DNA from: Patiria pectinifera
Lineage: Eukaryota > Echinodermata > Asteroidea > Valvatida > Asterinidae
Length of the DNA: 64,000 bases
NCBI GenBank assembly: GCA_029964075.1
Contig: CM057149.1
Span: 4,226,465-4,290,464, forward strand
Direction: 5' to 3'
Positions 58,501-60,800 of the stretch are shown here, in pieces. Position 1 is the stretch's first letter, and each line of letters starts with the position of its first letter. The position numbers and the translations under genes were made by a program. The notes under the pieces were generated by a model. The model was not told the DNA's origin, did no database searches, and saw only the letters and a list, made by a program, of their open reading frames with translations.

Positions 58501-60800
58501 ATTAGTATCAAGTGTCCTAATGAGAATCACAAGGTTACCCACTTTCTTCCACTGGATGAATGCATGGAAAAGCCGGAAATTGTCTGCCGCTTTGATAATT
58601 CTCAAGTAGTCATAAAAACGGATGGATTCCAAGCCATGTTCAAGCAGGAAAGCCCCGAGGAAGAAGCTTCCGCTCGTGGTAAGTGCAGTAGCGTAAATCC
58701 TTTTGGCGCCGGAGAGGATGGGGTGACCAAAAATCGTATGATTGCCCGGCCATGGAAATTCAAAAAGTGCCCTCTAATGTCCTGTAGTGTCCAGGACACG
58801 AGGTGGCGTACCAATGTACATCTTGCGCAAACTTACGCGCTTACGTGGGAGTCAAGCTGGCGTAGTGGCCCTTTCCTCGCCTTCATAGCTAAGACCCGGG
58901 TTCCAATCTCTACCTGATTCCGTTTGTTCTCATATTTCTCTCATTTCTACATGTTTCTTCAGGCTTGGTTTCTTTGCTGGAAATTAATAACAATACAAAT
59001 TATGCCAAAAATAACACTTTTTTTTTTCTTGCGTCCTTTCATTTCCGCTAAATTGAAAAATCGTGACTTGACAGAACTTGTGTTAAAGCGCATCATGAGA
59101 AGTGCATGCAAAATAGTTCTTTGGGAAATTCGTCCTCATCATTCGGTCTGTGTTTACTTGAAAAATTGAGATAAAGGTACATTTATGCTTAAAATTTGAG
59201 GTTGGTTGTCGGTTGACTTTTGCTATTAATATATGGTCTATCGACAGGCATGCAAGTTTCCTCAGATATGCTGATATCCTCTTGAAATAAAAAAAATCCT
59301 CTATAAAAAAAAACACCGCAGAGAGTCTTGTAAAGCTATAACTTTCCTCCTTTTTTCCTACTGACTTCTCAGTTGCATGCCTGATACAGATATACTGTAC
59401 TAGGGTGGCTTAATTTGTGTTGATAAAATGTTCTGAAACTGCTTTGTTTGCTATTAGTGTAGGAGTGAGTATCAGGCAGAGTTTCCATCCATTGAAGATA
59501 GTAACTTTTTATCGCACTGCCACATTAGCAAGGTCTATTTAGGGTCAACGGATGATGCACTCATCAGGGACTTTGCACATACTTCCAGATTTCTCTGTCG
59601 GTTTAAAAATTGTCGAGCCCTTATCAAAACGGAAGAAATCCAAGCCATGTTCAAGCAGGAAAGCTCCTGTCGGCAAGGGTGTCGATTAGAGATGACCAAA
59701 AATCATAAAATTGTCCGGCCATGGAAATTCGAAAGGGGAAAAGGGGCGCTGTTTATAATATATTTCAAACTTGTAAGCGTATACGTCCCTTAACCTTATA
59801 TCAAAACGGTGAATTTGAAGTGTTTTTTAGAACTGCAAGTAAGTTAATACATTTGGACTTTTGGAAAGTTTGAAGATAACTCAAAATCAGATCTCACCAC
59901 AAAACAAATGGGGGGGGGGGTGGCCGGGGTAATTCAATGGCCCACCCCTACACCTCCTCCCAAACCTCGGTCAAAAAGTTGAGGGATTTACGCCCATGAG
60001 TGAAGGCAAGTGATGATTATGTTGAATTTTGACCATTATGTCGCTACTTTTAATGCTATAAAAATAAAATGAGTACAGGAGATGGAACTTGCTCCGAAAA
60101 AGTTCAATACAATACTTTGTTGTGTGATTTTTTTTGGGGCACATGATTGGCAATGTACACGCATACAAACAAGTGGTGTTGGCGTCTTATTTTAAACCAC
60201 ATTATTTTGTCTCTTGCATTGATCCAATCGTTTCTGCGATTATACTGTTGATGCCGCTTTTGTAAATTTGCTAATCATGTGAGACAGACATGAAACCTTT
60301 CAGAAACAGAAACTCTTCAAAAAGAGGACAACCTCAATTATCAGCAACCTATATTCACTTTTTTTCTTCTTTTATTAATGCTTGTTTGCTTCCCTAAGTG
60401 CATTATACTGTGTTGAGACAAGCTTAATTATCATCTGTCAATTTAACTGAAATAGCTTTTTGATTGAATATATTCTTGCAATGTGCTACTTTTGTTTTCT
60501 TCTATTTTTGCATGCACAGCCGATAGACAGCCGATGAGTGATATTCATTTCAGAGAGATAGCAAAAGACCTTGGTAAAGAGTGGGAGCAATTGGCCACAT
60601 ACCTGGGAATCAAACCAGAAGAAGTTGACAAGATTAAAATAGACTATAACGCTAGCGGAGTCAATGAGCAAATATTCCAAATGCTGGTACAGTGGAGGCA
60701 AAAGCGCGGAAATGAAGTGGACAAGATGCGAAAAGAGCTCATCGATGCACTGATAGAGATGGAAAAACCTGAGCTAGCAGATGTAGTGCAGAATTACTAA
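13542..60800 (+). CDS. Death-Roc-COR-Death protein (ROCO family), 19-exon gene model
   Basis: The exons join to about 942 residues counted from the ATG at 13568. They encode a 56-residue N-terminus of unknown fold, a death domain (about 57-144), a Roc GTPase domain (about 146-425), a COR domain (about 426-745), a post-COR segment with a cysteine (about 767-849) and a C-terminal death domain (850-942). Roc shows a P-loop GQERVGKT at 176-183, STEG as switch I, DFAGQ at 319-323 and VGTHRN at 405-410. ROCO proteins are GTP-regulated dimers; death domains recruit adaptors by homotypic contacts, so a cytoplasmic signalling scaffold is inferred. All 18 exon junctions keep frame. The usual LRRs are absent: the death-domain exon joins Roc in matching phase. 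The relatives I recall are MFHAS1-like and other invertebrate ROCO proteins. The true 5' end and promoter are not identified. Confidence 0.85.
13815..14252. mobile_element. MITE with 13-bp TIR (CAGACCTGTAAAT)
   Basis: CAGACCTGTAAAT at 13815 is matched by ATTTACAGGTCTG ending at 14252, a perfect 13-bp inverted repeat enclosing 438 bp. A diverged copy of the interior lies at about 17085-17555 in the same orientation. The CAG start suggests a hAT-like element, but I see no clean 8-bp target duplication. It has no coding capacity. Confidence 0.7.
14582..15145 (-). mobile_element. Palindrome-ended element, partial, inverted
   Basis: The 30-nt near-palindrome at 14582-14611 (AGCTGTTCCCAATTT facing AATTTGGAACAGCT, one mismatch) is the 3' end of the family seen complete elsewhere. 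To its right lie TGACGTCA, then the GTCACCTGACATC segment, and the ACTTCCGG hairpin at about 14968. All are inverted relative to 22.9-26.7 kb. The similarity fades near 15145 and the 5' terminus is missing. Confidence 0.6.
15175..15445. repeat. Cluster of AAGCATTTGCT palindromic motifs
   Basis: AAGCATTTGCT or its reverse complement AGCAAATGCTT occurs about six times within 270 bp, in both orientations (near 15193, 15298, 15330, 15363, 15408 and 15429). The outermost copies are inverted relative to each other. A foldback-type MITE or a locally amplified palindrome would explain it. Confidence 0.5.
15514..15545. repeat. CA-rich microsatellite
   Basis: About 32 bases of alternating CA with one CG interruption. 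Confidence 0.9.
15546..17084. other. Intron sequence (between tentative exons 1 and 2), nothing firm
   Basis: This is AT-rich intronic DNA. There is a short inverted repeat around TATAATATAAACAC at about 16079-16128, a T run at about 16321-16330 and a G run at about 16791-16800. I see no exon with domain content. Confidence 0.4.
17085..17555 (+). repeat. Diverged second copy of the 13.8-kb MITE
   Basis: It follows the order of 13815-14252 base block by base block: GCAGACC at the left; CACGATTTGCAAGCCCTCAA; AGCATTTTGTGGGCCATCAA; TTTCCGTGAAATTTGGAT; GATGATGAAATAAGCTTTAA; and TGCGCAATTACCAG near the right. The terminal inverted repeat is eroded here. Confidence 0.65.
17957..17986. repeat. Solo Tc1/mariner-like terminus
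   Basis: The segment ACTTTCTTTTTGACTCATCC is near-identical to one at about 48505-48530. It resembles the ends at 28323 and 32680. Such ACAGGGTGAGTCAAAAAG-type ends are typical of mariner-like MITEs. Only one end is seen here. Confidence 0.35.
18106..18255 (+). CDS. ROCO gene exon 2 (tentative)
   Basis: The exon lies between a CTCTTTTTGT-rich acceptor ending AATAG and a strong donor (GAAG then GTGAGC). It encodes about 50 residues including GGTVHTLRNGLYPISFGFGH and LEIQLKKGLEIQVGPLFKIR. Alternating hydrophobic residues suggest beta strands, but I do not recognise the domain. It enters with two bases and leaves with one, which matches exons 1 and 3. It directly precedes the death-domain exon. 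The amino-acid content looks real; membership in this gene is inferred from phase and position. Confidence 0.45.
19135..19398 (+). CDS. ROCO gene exon 3: N-terminal death domain
   Basis: The whole domain is in one symmetrical exon. The acceptor is TTCTCTGTTTGCAG and the donor is CACG then GTAATA. The protein reads LMEVAARLGPDWVKLAVELS, then a six-helix pattern with IIQVKIIEK, GLEMLAKWTQTQ, VTTLCTALKNIRRADIAAFL. The LG-x-DW and ML-x-KW motifs are hallmarks of death domains of the UNC5/ankyrin/netrin-receptor type. Death domains pair with one another to build signalling complexes. The next coding sequence in phase is Roc, more than 13 kb away. Confidence 0.92.
19399..20519. other. Start of the 13.5-kb intron 3, nothing recognised
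   Basis: The stretch is mostly AT-rich. There is a G run at about 19766-19775, a CATCACACATT-type segment near 20070 and GCAGTGCATTGTGGGATAA at about 20092. No gene or clear terminus is visible. Confidence 0.4.
20530..20655 (+). repeat. Minisatellite, unit about 16 bp (GAGTCAACTCGGTCC)
   Basis: About eight imperfect copies of a 15-16-bp unit (GAGTCAACTCGGTCC, CCAACTCGGTCC and variants) decay towards the right end. Confidence 0.8.
20800..21010 (-). repeat. Single inverted copy of the GGGGCCC-hairpin repeat
   Basis: It contains GGCGTGGGGCTCGGGGCCCG and AAAGGGCCCCGAAATGTTTT, then GGTGCGATCTCAGGCAATTT. It is the inverted relative of the three-copy array at 31.8-32.4 kb. A C run follows at about 21067-21082. 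Confidence 0.6.
21830..21945 (+). repeat. Partial copy of the repeat family also at 26.9 and 29.7 kb
   Basis: The segments GGCGCTTTATATAATAGTTG, GCCACAATTCATGGAATAAT and ATGGCTGGCCAACCCCTGTC align with about 29720-29810 and, less completely, with about 26915-26950. I do not recognise the family. Confidence 0.6.
22220..22595 (-). mobile_element. tRNA-derived SINE
   Basis: Read on the minus strand it starts GGAGTGCTGTGGCCTTGTGG. That includes a pol III A box (TGGCCTTGTGG, plus-strand 22577-22587). A perfect B box GGTTCGAGTCC follows at 22521-22531. Then comes CTTGAGCAAGGCACTTTGTC, a conserved body motif of several marine SINEs, and a tail with GTAAGCGCTGTGA and (ATT)n repeats near 22220-22250. 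A second member lies at 45.5-45.8 kb. It depends on a LINE for mobility; the partner is not identified. Confidence 0.85.
23990..24328 (+). repeat. Tandem duplication, two units of about 170 bp
   Basis: CTGATTGGCGAATGGGGGCG begins the first unit near 23990, and CTGATTGGCGAATGGGGGGC begins the second near 24157. Both continue through CATTCACTTTATACGG, TTTTGATCCCGTAAAAGTGT and GCTCGTTACG to AACCGTTAAAGTT or AACTGTTAAAGTT. Confidence 0.85.
24585..26430 (+). repeat. Tandem duplication, two copies about 1.18 kb apart
   Basis: The segment 24590-25230 recurs at 25770-26430 with high identity. Shared blocks include CATTATAACTTCCGGTCTGA, CGACAAACTTCGCCACAGAC, GAAAGCAAGTTCATATCTAT, GCCACTTCCGGTTTTGGCCT and AACACCGGATGACGTCATCA. 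The second copy has about 65 extra bases after CAACCTGTCGCT (AGAGGGCGCTCGAGGAATGC onwards), so one copy lost or gained a block. It lies within the 3.8-kb element. Confidence 0.85.
26740..27265 (+). repeat. Repeat family R, copy 1 (left part)
   Basis: It aligns with 29545-30115. Shared blocks include TACAGGAGGCAAGGTGG, TGTCCGCAGG.TGAAGTCAGA, GAATTCGATAGGACAAGAAG, TGCAGGTGCT and the segment ending GATGGTA(C/T)ACG. An element insertion starts at that last point in this copy but not in the other. Confidence 0.7.
27268..28123. mobile_element. Non-autonomous element with AAGTCAAGTC-type ends, inserted in repeat R
   Basis: The left end (CAGAGTTGTAACCAAGTCAT) is followed by AAGTCAAGTCAAGTCTCGAG repeats to about 27370. 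The right end (about 28018-28123) carries similar CAAGTCAAGTCTCAAGTC and GACTCGAGTCC repeats, ending CAACAAAACTTTG. Copy 2 of repeat R lacks this block, showing GATGGTATACGATTTTTGGG uninterrupted at 30113, so the insertion is demonstrated by an empty paralogous site. The flanks TACACG/TATACG suggest a 6-8-bp target duplication, and hAT-like ancestry is plausible. No transposase is seen. Confidence 0.65.
28127..28560 (+). repeat. Repeat family R, copy 1 (right part)
   Basis: It aligns with 30113-30560: GGTCACATGGGTC.GAATCAAG, GACACGGATCCTACGGTAGT, and then a second block from ACGACCTCTCCACTGTCCTA to TACTCCCTATGCG. An ATT microsatellite (28267-28282) and the mariner-like terminus at 28323 interrupt it. 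Confidence 0.7.
28860..29400 (+). repeat. Repeat family R, partial copy with foldback insertion
   Basis: The left part (AGAATGCAAGACTCTTCC to AAAACAGCAACATGATTAA) matches 22800-22895. The right part (ACGACCTCTCCACTGTCCTA onwards, 29217-29360) matches 28385-28545 and 30410-30550. A short inverted-repeat element at about 29035-29185 separates them. Confidence 0.65.
29035..29185. repeat. Foldback element containing CCCTAA repeats
   Basis: The left arm ACCTATGTTTCCTAATACTT and CCTATGTTCC is inverted in the right arm GGGGAACATAGGTATTCGGG. The loop holds telomere-like CCCTAACCCTAACC and related CCCTAAC units (about 29085-29120). Confidence 0.65.
29545..30560 (+). repeat. Repeat family R, copy 2 (unfilled site)
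   Basis: This is the most continuous copy of the family. It runs from CACCTATTTCAGAATAAAAC through GAATTCGATAGGACAAGAAG, the uninterrupted GATGGTATACGATTTTTGGG and ACGGATCCTACGGTAGTATT to ACGACCTCTCTACTGCCCTA. Together with copy 1 it forms a direct repeat offset by about 2.8 kb. I see no coding domain. Confidence 0.7.
30600..31115 (+). repeat. Direct repeat, two diverged units about 365 bp apart
   Basis: CGAACAATTATGAAAAAGTT, AGGTAATCAACATTTTAG and AATGAAATAACTGCTC (30612-30705) recur as CAAACAATTATGAAAAAAAC, AGGTAATCAACGTTTCAG and AATGAAAAAGCTGCTC (30990-31087). Confidence 0.6.
31187..31760 (+). repeat. Two copies of a CAGTGGCGTAGCC-type MITE end
   Basis: CAGTGGCGTAGCCACCGGGG (31192) and CAGTGGCGTAGCCACGGGGG (31598) each lead into G- and C-rich tracts. 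Both then reach CACTGAGATTTTGAGTTT and ATCATTGATCTA. This terminus is typical of hAT-type MITEs. The two are direct copies about 405 bp apart. Confidence 0.6.
31800..32400 (+). repeat. Three-unit tandem array with GGGGCCC hairpins
   Basis: Each unit contains AGTGGTNAGAAATTGC-like sequence, CACCACA(G/A)A, a perfect hairpin (TCGGGGCCCTTAAGCGGGCC in two units and TTCTGC in the loop of the third), GAACCCCACGC and TATAGCTCAGAAT. Hairpins are centred near 31908, 32138 and 32335. The right flank ATCAGTTCTGATCAAGGTAT plus a C run recurs inverted at about 57335-57375. Confidence 0.75.
32858..33002 (+). CDS. ROCO gene exon 4: start of Roc with P-loop
   Basis: The acceptor is TTATTTTCTAG and the donor is AAAG then GTATGT. 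It reads VPAEIRNWAVYLKALEKG, then RLMIVGQERVGKTCLMGSLI. GQERVGKT is the G1 phosphate-binding loop. One base carried from exon 3 plus the leading AC makes a codon, so the death domain joins Roc without LRRs. It ends with a two-base overhang that exon 5 completes. Confidence 0.93.
33003..34643. other. Intron 4, no firm feature
   Basis: A 124-codon minus-strand open stretch at 33669-34043 has no recognisable domain. Two AT-rich direct-repeat-like segments around 33500-33660 are visible. Confidence 0.4.
34644..34732 (+). CDS. ROCO gene exon 5: Roc switch I
   Basis: This 89-bp exon lies between TTTTTTATTTACAG and AAAGAG/GTAGAG. It reads SFNSNELSTEGVTTDCTINI, then SSAQSWNCKR. STEG is the switch I threonine motif found as STDG or STEG in Roc domains, and the alternating hydrophobics with a Trp match the next strand. 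Its length (two modulo three) is exactly what is required between exons 4 and 6. Confidence 0.88.
34733..36602. other. Intron 5 left part
   Basis: Short recurring words CACGAAGTA(G/A)CACT and CACTTCGTG occur at about 35445, 35523, 35665 and 35766, in both orientations. G runs lie at about 35387-35396 and 35960. I see no exon. Confidence 0.4.
36603..37697 (+). mobile_element. Palindrome-ended element, first of two in tandem
   Basis: It begins AACTAGAGATGTGTTTGTGG, with the hairpin GTGTTTGTGGACAAACAC followed by AAGCTGTTTCGG. The body (about 36800-37690) is a tandem array. Just before its expected 3' palindrome, after GAAAAAGGAGATAAAAA, a second complete 5' terminus starts at 37698. The two copies are therefore abutting or nested. 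Confidence 0.6.
36805..37690 (+). repeat. Tandem array type 1, unit about 170 bp, five units
   Basis: The consensus features of each unit are TGATGACGTCACGATCACGA, ATTTCTTCTAGGACCATCTG, TGGGTGGTGGTCTAAGT, TACCAAGT, GTCGATCGGATTTACGAAAG, TGCCAAAGTGGAGTGTTTTA and ACGTGTACAAAACATATGGG. Units start near 36810, 37015, 37180, 37350 and 37525. It is not a CRISPR array: the unit is too long and has no constant-length spacers. Confidence 0.85.
37840..38600 (+). repeat. Tandem array type 2, unit about 140-155 bp, about five units
   Basis: Each unit has GTTAGGGCGCCCTCACATGA, a GATGATGTC or GATGACGTC segment, CCAAGTTTCAACCCAATCGG, ACCCATACTTGCAAAGATAT and GGGCTGCAAATGATG, with variation. Units are recognisable near 37840, 37985, 38128, 38287, 38443 and 38582. 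Confidence 0.8.
38600..39785 (+). repeat. Tandem array type 1, second block, about seven units
   Basis: It uses the same consensus as 36805-37690. TGATGACGTCACGATCACGA or TGATGACGTCACGGTCACGA starts units near 39130, 39300, 39470 and 39640. More diverged units lie near 38600, 38815 and 38985. The last unit leads into AAAAAGTCTGAAAAAGGAGA and the terminal palindrome. Confidence 0.85.
39858..40939. other. Intron 5 right part
   Basis: AT-rich. Short TTTAAGACC(G/A)G words recur at about 40287, 40671 and 40707. There is a T run at about 40850-40864. No exon is recognised. Confidence 0.4.
40940..40998 (+). CDS. ROCO gene exon 6: Roc insert
   Basis: Bounded by AAATTGTATAG and GATAAA/GTAAGT. The single base from exon 5 plus the leading GT gives Gly, then DSTSLNREFMIGLETEKDK. 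It lies in the variable insert between switch I and the DxxG motif. The phase fits both neighbours. Confidence 0.75.
40999..41717. other. Intron 6, nothing recognised
   Basis: A segment around 41307-41345 (ATCAAATTCAAACTTGGTAC) resembles the CCAAGTTTGA blocks of the tandem arrays. Otherwise unremarkable. Confidence 0.35.
41718..41778 (+). CDS. ROCO gene exon 7: Roc insert
   Basis: Bounded by TTTTCTTGTTAG and CAGCAG/GTTAGT. It reads HIDMKPLQPTPTHQLQSSSA, a Pro/Gln/Ser-rich linker. It enters in phase 0 and leaves one base, which exon 8 completes as Ala. Low complexity makes recognition depend on phase and position. Confidence 0.7.
41889..42094 (+). CDS. ROCO gene exon 8: Roc insert and DxxG motif
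   Basis: Acceptor TTGTATGATAG, donor CACCAG/GTAAGC. It starts with a Thr/Ser/Gln-rich stretch (SQTRTTETQPSGTTAEST), continues FKIIEKAMSEGVNTQQSAEE, and ends LNIWDFAGQDLYYTTHQ. WDFAGQ is the G3/switch II motif diagnostic of Roc GTPases, and the YYTTHQ that follows is also typical. Confidence 0.95.
42150..42208 (+). repeat. GGTCGGTG/GGTTAGTT minisatellite
   Basis: Short 4-8-bp tandem units (GGTGGGTC, GGTGGATC, TAGTTGGT) immediately follow exon 8 in intron 8. Confidence 0.8.
43440..43740 (+). repeat. Dispersed repeat, copy B of the 3.4-kb repeat
   Basis: Collinear with 3340-3900: AAATAGAGTTTGGTGTTCAT, CTTGACCTTCACTTTCGGTG with the facing half of the hairpin (GCCGAAAGTGA), GTTGAATGTAACTTGAAGCA and GGCGCCATCTAATG. 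In both copies the hairpin stem remains base-paired although the sequence differs (TTTCGG/CCGAAA here, TTCCGG/CCGGAA in copy A). Confidence 0.65.
44081..44773. mobile_element. hAT-type non-autonomous element with GTAC-rich terminal arrays
   Basis: The left end is CAGTGTTGTAGTCGAGTAC; the right end, inverted, is TAGTGTTGCAGTACTCGTAC. Flanking 8-bp copies CAAAATGG (44073-44080) and CAAACTGG (44774-44781) differ at one base, as expected of a hAT target duplication. Both termini consist of many copies of CGAGTACGAGTA, so each arm contains dozens of GTAC palindromes. The centre has a two-copy direct repeat (TTTCCGAATACGGCCATACA at about 44262 and 44307). ORFs on it are artefacts of the repeats. 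Confidence 0.8.
44954..45037 (+). CDS. ROCO gene exon 9: Roc strand after switch II
   Basis: Acceptor AATCTTCTTGTAG, donor GATAAG/GTAAGA. It reads TFLSSRAIYLVVFNLCQDLD, then EPMPVQDK. SRAIYLVVFNL is the hydrophobic strand that follows DFAGQ..YYTTHQ in Roc domains. In phase 0 at both ends. Confidence 0.93.
45522..45758 (-). mobile_element. tRNA-derived SINE, second copy
   Basis: On the minus strand it starts GGAGCGCTGTGGTCTTATAT and contains the B box GGTTCGAACCC at 45693-45703. It continues with TTGGGCAAGACACTTAACTA, GAAGAGAGGCAGTT-related sequence (inverted on the plus strand), and the tail GTGAAGCGCTTTGACATC near 45545. It matches the layout of the SINE at 22.2-22.6 kb. The A box is degenerate. 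Confidence 0.8.
46147..46344 (+). CDS. ROCO gene exon 10: Roc G4 region
   Basis: Bounded by GATACCACCAG and GTCTTG/GTGAGT. It reads GSGGSITYRTTPIQFLDFWM, QSIFTYTKENSSKDRLEQK, then PPIFIVGTHRNSVG. FLDFWMQSI and the strand ending IFIVGTH are standard Roc features. The G4 motif is THRN, where most relatives have THKD; the loss of the Asp may change nucleotide binding. In phase 0 at both ends. Confidence 0.93.
46421..46808. mobile_element. MITE with about 36-bp TIR (AGTCTCCGGTTTCTGGTAT)
   Basis: The left end CTTAAGGCCAAAAAAAAAAA then GTCTCCGGTTTCTGGTAT is matched inverted at the right end (ATACCAGAAACCGGAGAC, then TTTTTTGTTTGGCCTAAG). The 19 bp from AGTCTCC onward are perfect. It is about 388 bp and non-coding, with T runs inside. 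No clean target duplication was found. Confidence 0.8.
47070..47180 (+). CDS. ROCO gene exon 11: end of Roc, linker to COR
   Basis: Acceptor CCGAGTGTAG, donor CTGAAG/GTATTT. It reads IDEIFKRIRHEIHNKPYNRH, then VVSEFYAIENSIEDNLK. FYAIENS corresponds to the last conserved Roc strand (the F-x-I-x-N-S pattern that ends Roc modules). In phase 0 at both ends. Confidence 0.92.
47575..47632 (+). repeat. 3' tail remnant of an L2/CR1-type LINE or its SINE
   Basis: The segment GCGCAAAGCGTTTTTAGATT, TATGAGGTGCTATATAAGCG then CCATATTATTT matches the well-known tail type GCGCTATATAAGCGCCATATTATT. Only about 55 bp remain. Confidence 0.6.
47661..47801 (+). CDS. ROCO gene exon 12: COR domain start
   Basis: Acceptor TATATCCTGACACAG, donor AAGCAG/GTACCA. 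It reads IEKLRHHIESIAKKEPYMGE, then RIPLNWLTFDDEKG, then GGKLVMTLKQ. IP-x2-W is the classic COR entry motif. In phase 0 at both ends. Confidence 0.94.
48829..49029 (+). CDS. ROCO gene exon 13: COR core
   Basis: Acceptor TTGTGATGCTAG, donor AAACAA/GTAAGT. It reads VKHGFGIEDETELLTMLKFY, HDLGHIIYFGGEGGKKSQAL, then KDVVILDPQWLIDAFKKIL. LKFYHDLGHIIYF and VILDPQWLID are the most conserved COR signatures, seen in ROCO proteins from Dictyostelium to human. COR mediates dimerisation. In phase 0 at both ends. Confidence 0.96.
49740..50213 (+). pseudogene. LINE N-terminal region: 2A-like motif and zinc finger
   Basis: The frame runs from about 49740 to a TGA at 50085 and ends LLFVLLVCRDVEINP. The DVE-x-NPGP consensus is that of 2A ribosome-skipping peptides, which are known at the N-terminus of some CR1-type LINEs in sea urchin and amphioxus. 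Here the GGA codon of NPGP is TGA. Beyond the stop the same frame continues CRTCLKPVKSNQMGLLCNSC, then WFNIRCQSVSSLEY, a PHD-like C-x2-C..C-x2-C..H/R-x2-C finger. Confidence 0.7.
50186..51247 (+). pseudogene. LINE apurinic/apyrimidinic-type endonuclease region
   Basis: The open frame has the expected blocks of the exonuclease-endonuclease-phosphatase fold: GANINARSTKNKVSKLQAF, VVAVTETWVD (catalytic ET-x-W), RRSGGVLLAI (GGV-x-L), GAYYRPPTD (YRPP), FILMGDFNINW (GDFN), LTNTIIDLIFTS and GLSSSHHHMV (terminal SD/SH-H motif). Catalytic residues appear intact. A TGA at 51245-51247 interrupts the link to the RT, where RRLFRRARSIGTASAWNKYK continues in the same frame after it. Confidence 0.9.
51362..53144 (+). 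pseudogene. LINE reverse transcriptase and C-terminal region
   Basis: The RT blocks are readable: KKLFARKAHGPDGISAQMLK, WKRANVVPVFKRGDKTNLCN (YRPV follows), QQHGFIPGRSCNTALL, VDFISWDFSRAFDTISHKIL, GVSQGSVLGPLLYVLYANDL and VQYADNTILF. The usual YADD is YADN here, so one catalytic aspartate is lost. A stop and frame change follow at about 52331, and the C-terminal part (NCLHLNAGKCKVMRLSW to the TAG at 53142-53144) is in another frame, overlapping by about 160 bases. The C-terminal region has the LYKTLILPIVDYCSPVW block typical of CR1/L2/Jockey LINEs. Confidence 0.92.
53828..55488. other. Right part of intron 13
   Basis: Apart from the foldback element at 53923-54086 I see no repeat terminus or exon. 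T run at about 55470-55479 just before the next acceptor. Confidence 0.4.
53923..54086. mobile_element. Foldback (long inverted repeat) element, 164 bp
   Basis: ACAAATAATGAATGTTTGTG at the left is inverted at the right end (AAACATTCATTATTTGT). The arms continue with CAATGGTAAGAATAATTT facing AAAATTATTTTTACCATTG and GATGAAATGTTCCATTCCAC facing TGGATTGGAACATTTCATC. The arms nearly meet at CGAGGCGAAGCCGAG. The transcript would form a hairpin of about 75 bp with few mismatches. Confidence 0.8.
55489..55644 (+). CDS. ROCO gene exon 14: COR
   Basis: The acceptor (T-rich, CCAATTGAG) precedes 55489; an alternative acceptor at 55506 keeps the same frame. The donor is TATGAG/GTATGT. It reads NVHYVQSWDRLQKNGILEDL, LIDHMWKDIIEHKKALLDLM, then DMFDLLCERVYE. 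W-x2-L-x2-NGIL followed by an amphipathic helix and FDLLCE is the expected continuation of COR. In phase 0 at both ends. Confidence 0.92.
55645..56455. other. Intron 14, nothing recognised
   Basis: AT-rich. No repeat terminus or exon-like stretch identified. Confidence 0.4.
56456..56633 (+). CDS. ROCO gene exon 15: COR
   Basis: Acceptor CATTTTCCACTTTAG, donor CCTG/GTAAAT. It reads PRKEEKSSTAPSMATQPSPA, then NASYYVPSMLRQRTSRSSPL, then SNVFYVDFEEFLP. YYVPSML is the conserved COR block, preceded by a disordered Ser/Pro loop that varies between relatives. It leaves one base that exon 16 completes as Asp. Confidence 0.93.
56890..56957 (-). tRNA. tRNA-like sequence (pseudogene or SINE head), possible Ala anticodon GGC
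   Basis: On the minus strand GGATAGCTTAGTTGGTAGAG gives a good A box and D arm. CCGGA-ACGGCAA-TTCGG forms a five-pair anticodon arm whose loop would place GGC as the anticodon, but position 33 is C rather than T. GTTCAAATCCC is a good B box. The T stem pairs poorly and a matching acceptor stem is not evident. A T-rich stretch (TTTCTTTTTTGG) follows as a pol III stop. Most likely a decayed tRNA copy or tRNA-derived SINE in intron 15. Confidence 0.55.
57027..57187 (+). CDS. ROCO gene exon 16: COR C-terminal part
   Basis: Acceptor TTATTTTTGTCCAG, donor ATCAAA/GTAAGT. It reads DGLYHRLVVRALRWSQDLGG, RKPALLYDRASFYVDDHHHF, then ALQMVHQSKLACIK. LP-DGLYHRLVVRAL is a conserved COR block (the P is at the end of exon 15), followed by the RASFYVDDHHHFALQ beta strands. 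It ends in phase 0. Confidence 0.93.
57396..57622. mobile_element. MITE with GCAGAGGCGTAGCA ends
   Basis: GCAGAGGCGTAGCAGGAGGG at the left is inverted at the right end (CTTGCTACGCCTCTGC). The body is made of repeated GTGCCCTTTTTT-like segments and C runs. Just left of it, at about 57335-57375, lies an inverted copy of the boundary sequence ATCAGTTCTGATCAAGGTAT also found at 32.38 kb. Confidence 0.7.
58117..58191 (+). CDS. ROCO gene exon 17
   Basis: Acceptor TTTGTGTTCATAG, donor TGTAAG/GTATGT. It reads VSVMRAGVISPPKHVKPPSA, then DVTCK: a last COR strand followed by a Pro-rich linker. Joined to exon 16 it gives LACIKVSVMRAG. In phase 0 at both ends. Confidence 0.9.
58429..58678 (+). CDS. ROCO gene exon 18: post-COR region
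   Basis: Acceptor ATGTCGTTACAG, donor CGTG/GTAAGT. It reads VKDFVKETLQNLKTMWIKRS, NYGIISIKCPNENHKVTHFL, PLDECMEKPEIVCRFDNSQV, then VIKTDGFQAMFKQESPEEE. The helix followed by a small strand-rich module with ECMEKPE is typical of death-domain ROCO proteins, as I recall them. It leaves one base for exon 19. The frame stays open through the donor to 58917, so intron retention would give an alternative C-terminus without the second death domain. Confidence 0.92.
59459..59700 (+). pseudogene. Duplicated, diverged partial copy of exon 18 region
   Basis: After an acceptor-like GTTTGCTATTAG an open stretch reads CRSEYQAEFPSIEDSNFLSH, then RFLCRFKNCRALIKTEEIQA, MFKQES. Its last 25 or so residues match exon 18 (CRFDNSQVVIKTDGFQAMFK), with 27 identical bases around ATCCAAGCCATGTTCAAGCA. 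The similarity runs on into what is intron after exon 18 (GACCAAAAATC, CCGGCCATGGAAATTC), so genomic DNA was duplicated. The exon 18 donor GTAAGT is GCAAGG here, and no donor with the phase needed for exon 19 was found. A non-functional duplicate or an unusual alternative exon. Confidence 0.6.
60520..60800 (+). CDS. ROCO gene exon 19: C-terminal death domain and stop
   Basis: Acceptor TATTTTTGCATGCACAG, TAA at 60798-60800. It reads ADRQPMSDIHFREIAKDLGK, EWEQLATYLGIKPEEVDKIK, IDYNASGVNEQIFQMLVQWR, QKRGNEVDKMRKELIDALIE, then MEKPELADVVQNY. LG-x-EWEQLA, the I-x-PEEVDKI turn, QIFQMLVQWR and L-x-DALIE mark a complete six-helix death domain. The protein ends two residues past the last helix. Confidence 0.95.

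Noticed and set aside
58679-58917. In-frame continuation of exon 18 as a terminal exon
   Set aside because: A strong GTAAGT donor and the perfectly phased death-domain exon 19 make splicing the main reading. Retention is kept only as a possibility in the findings.
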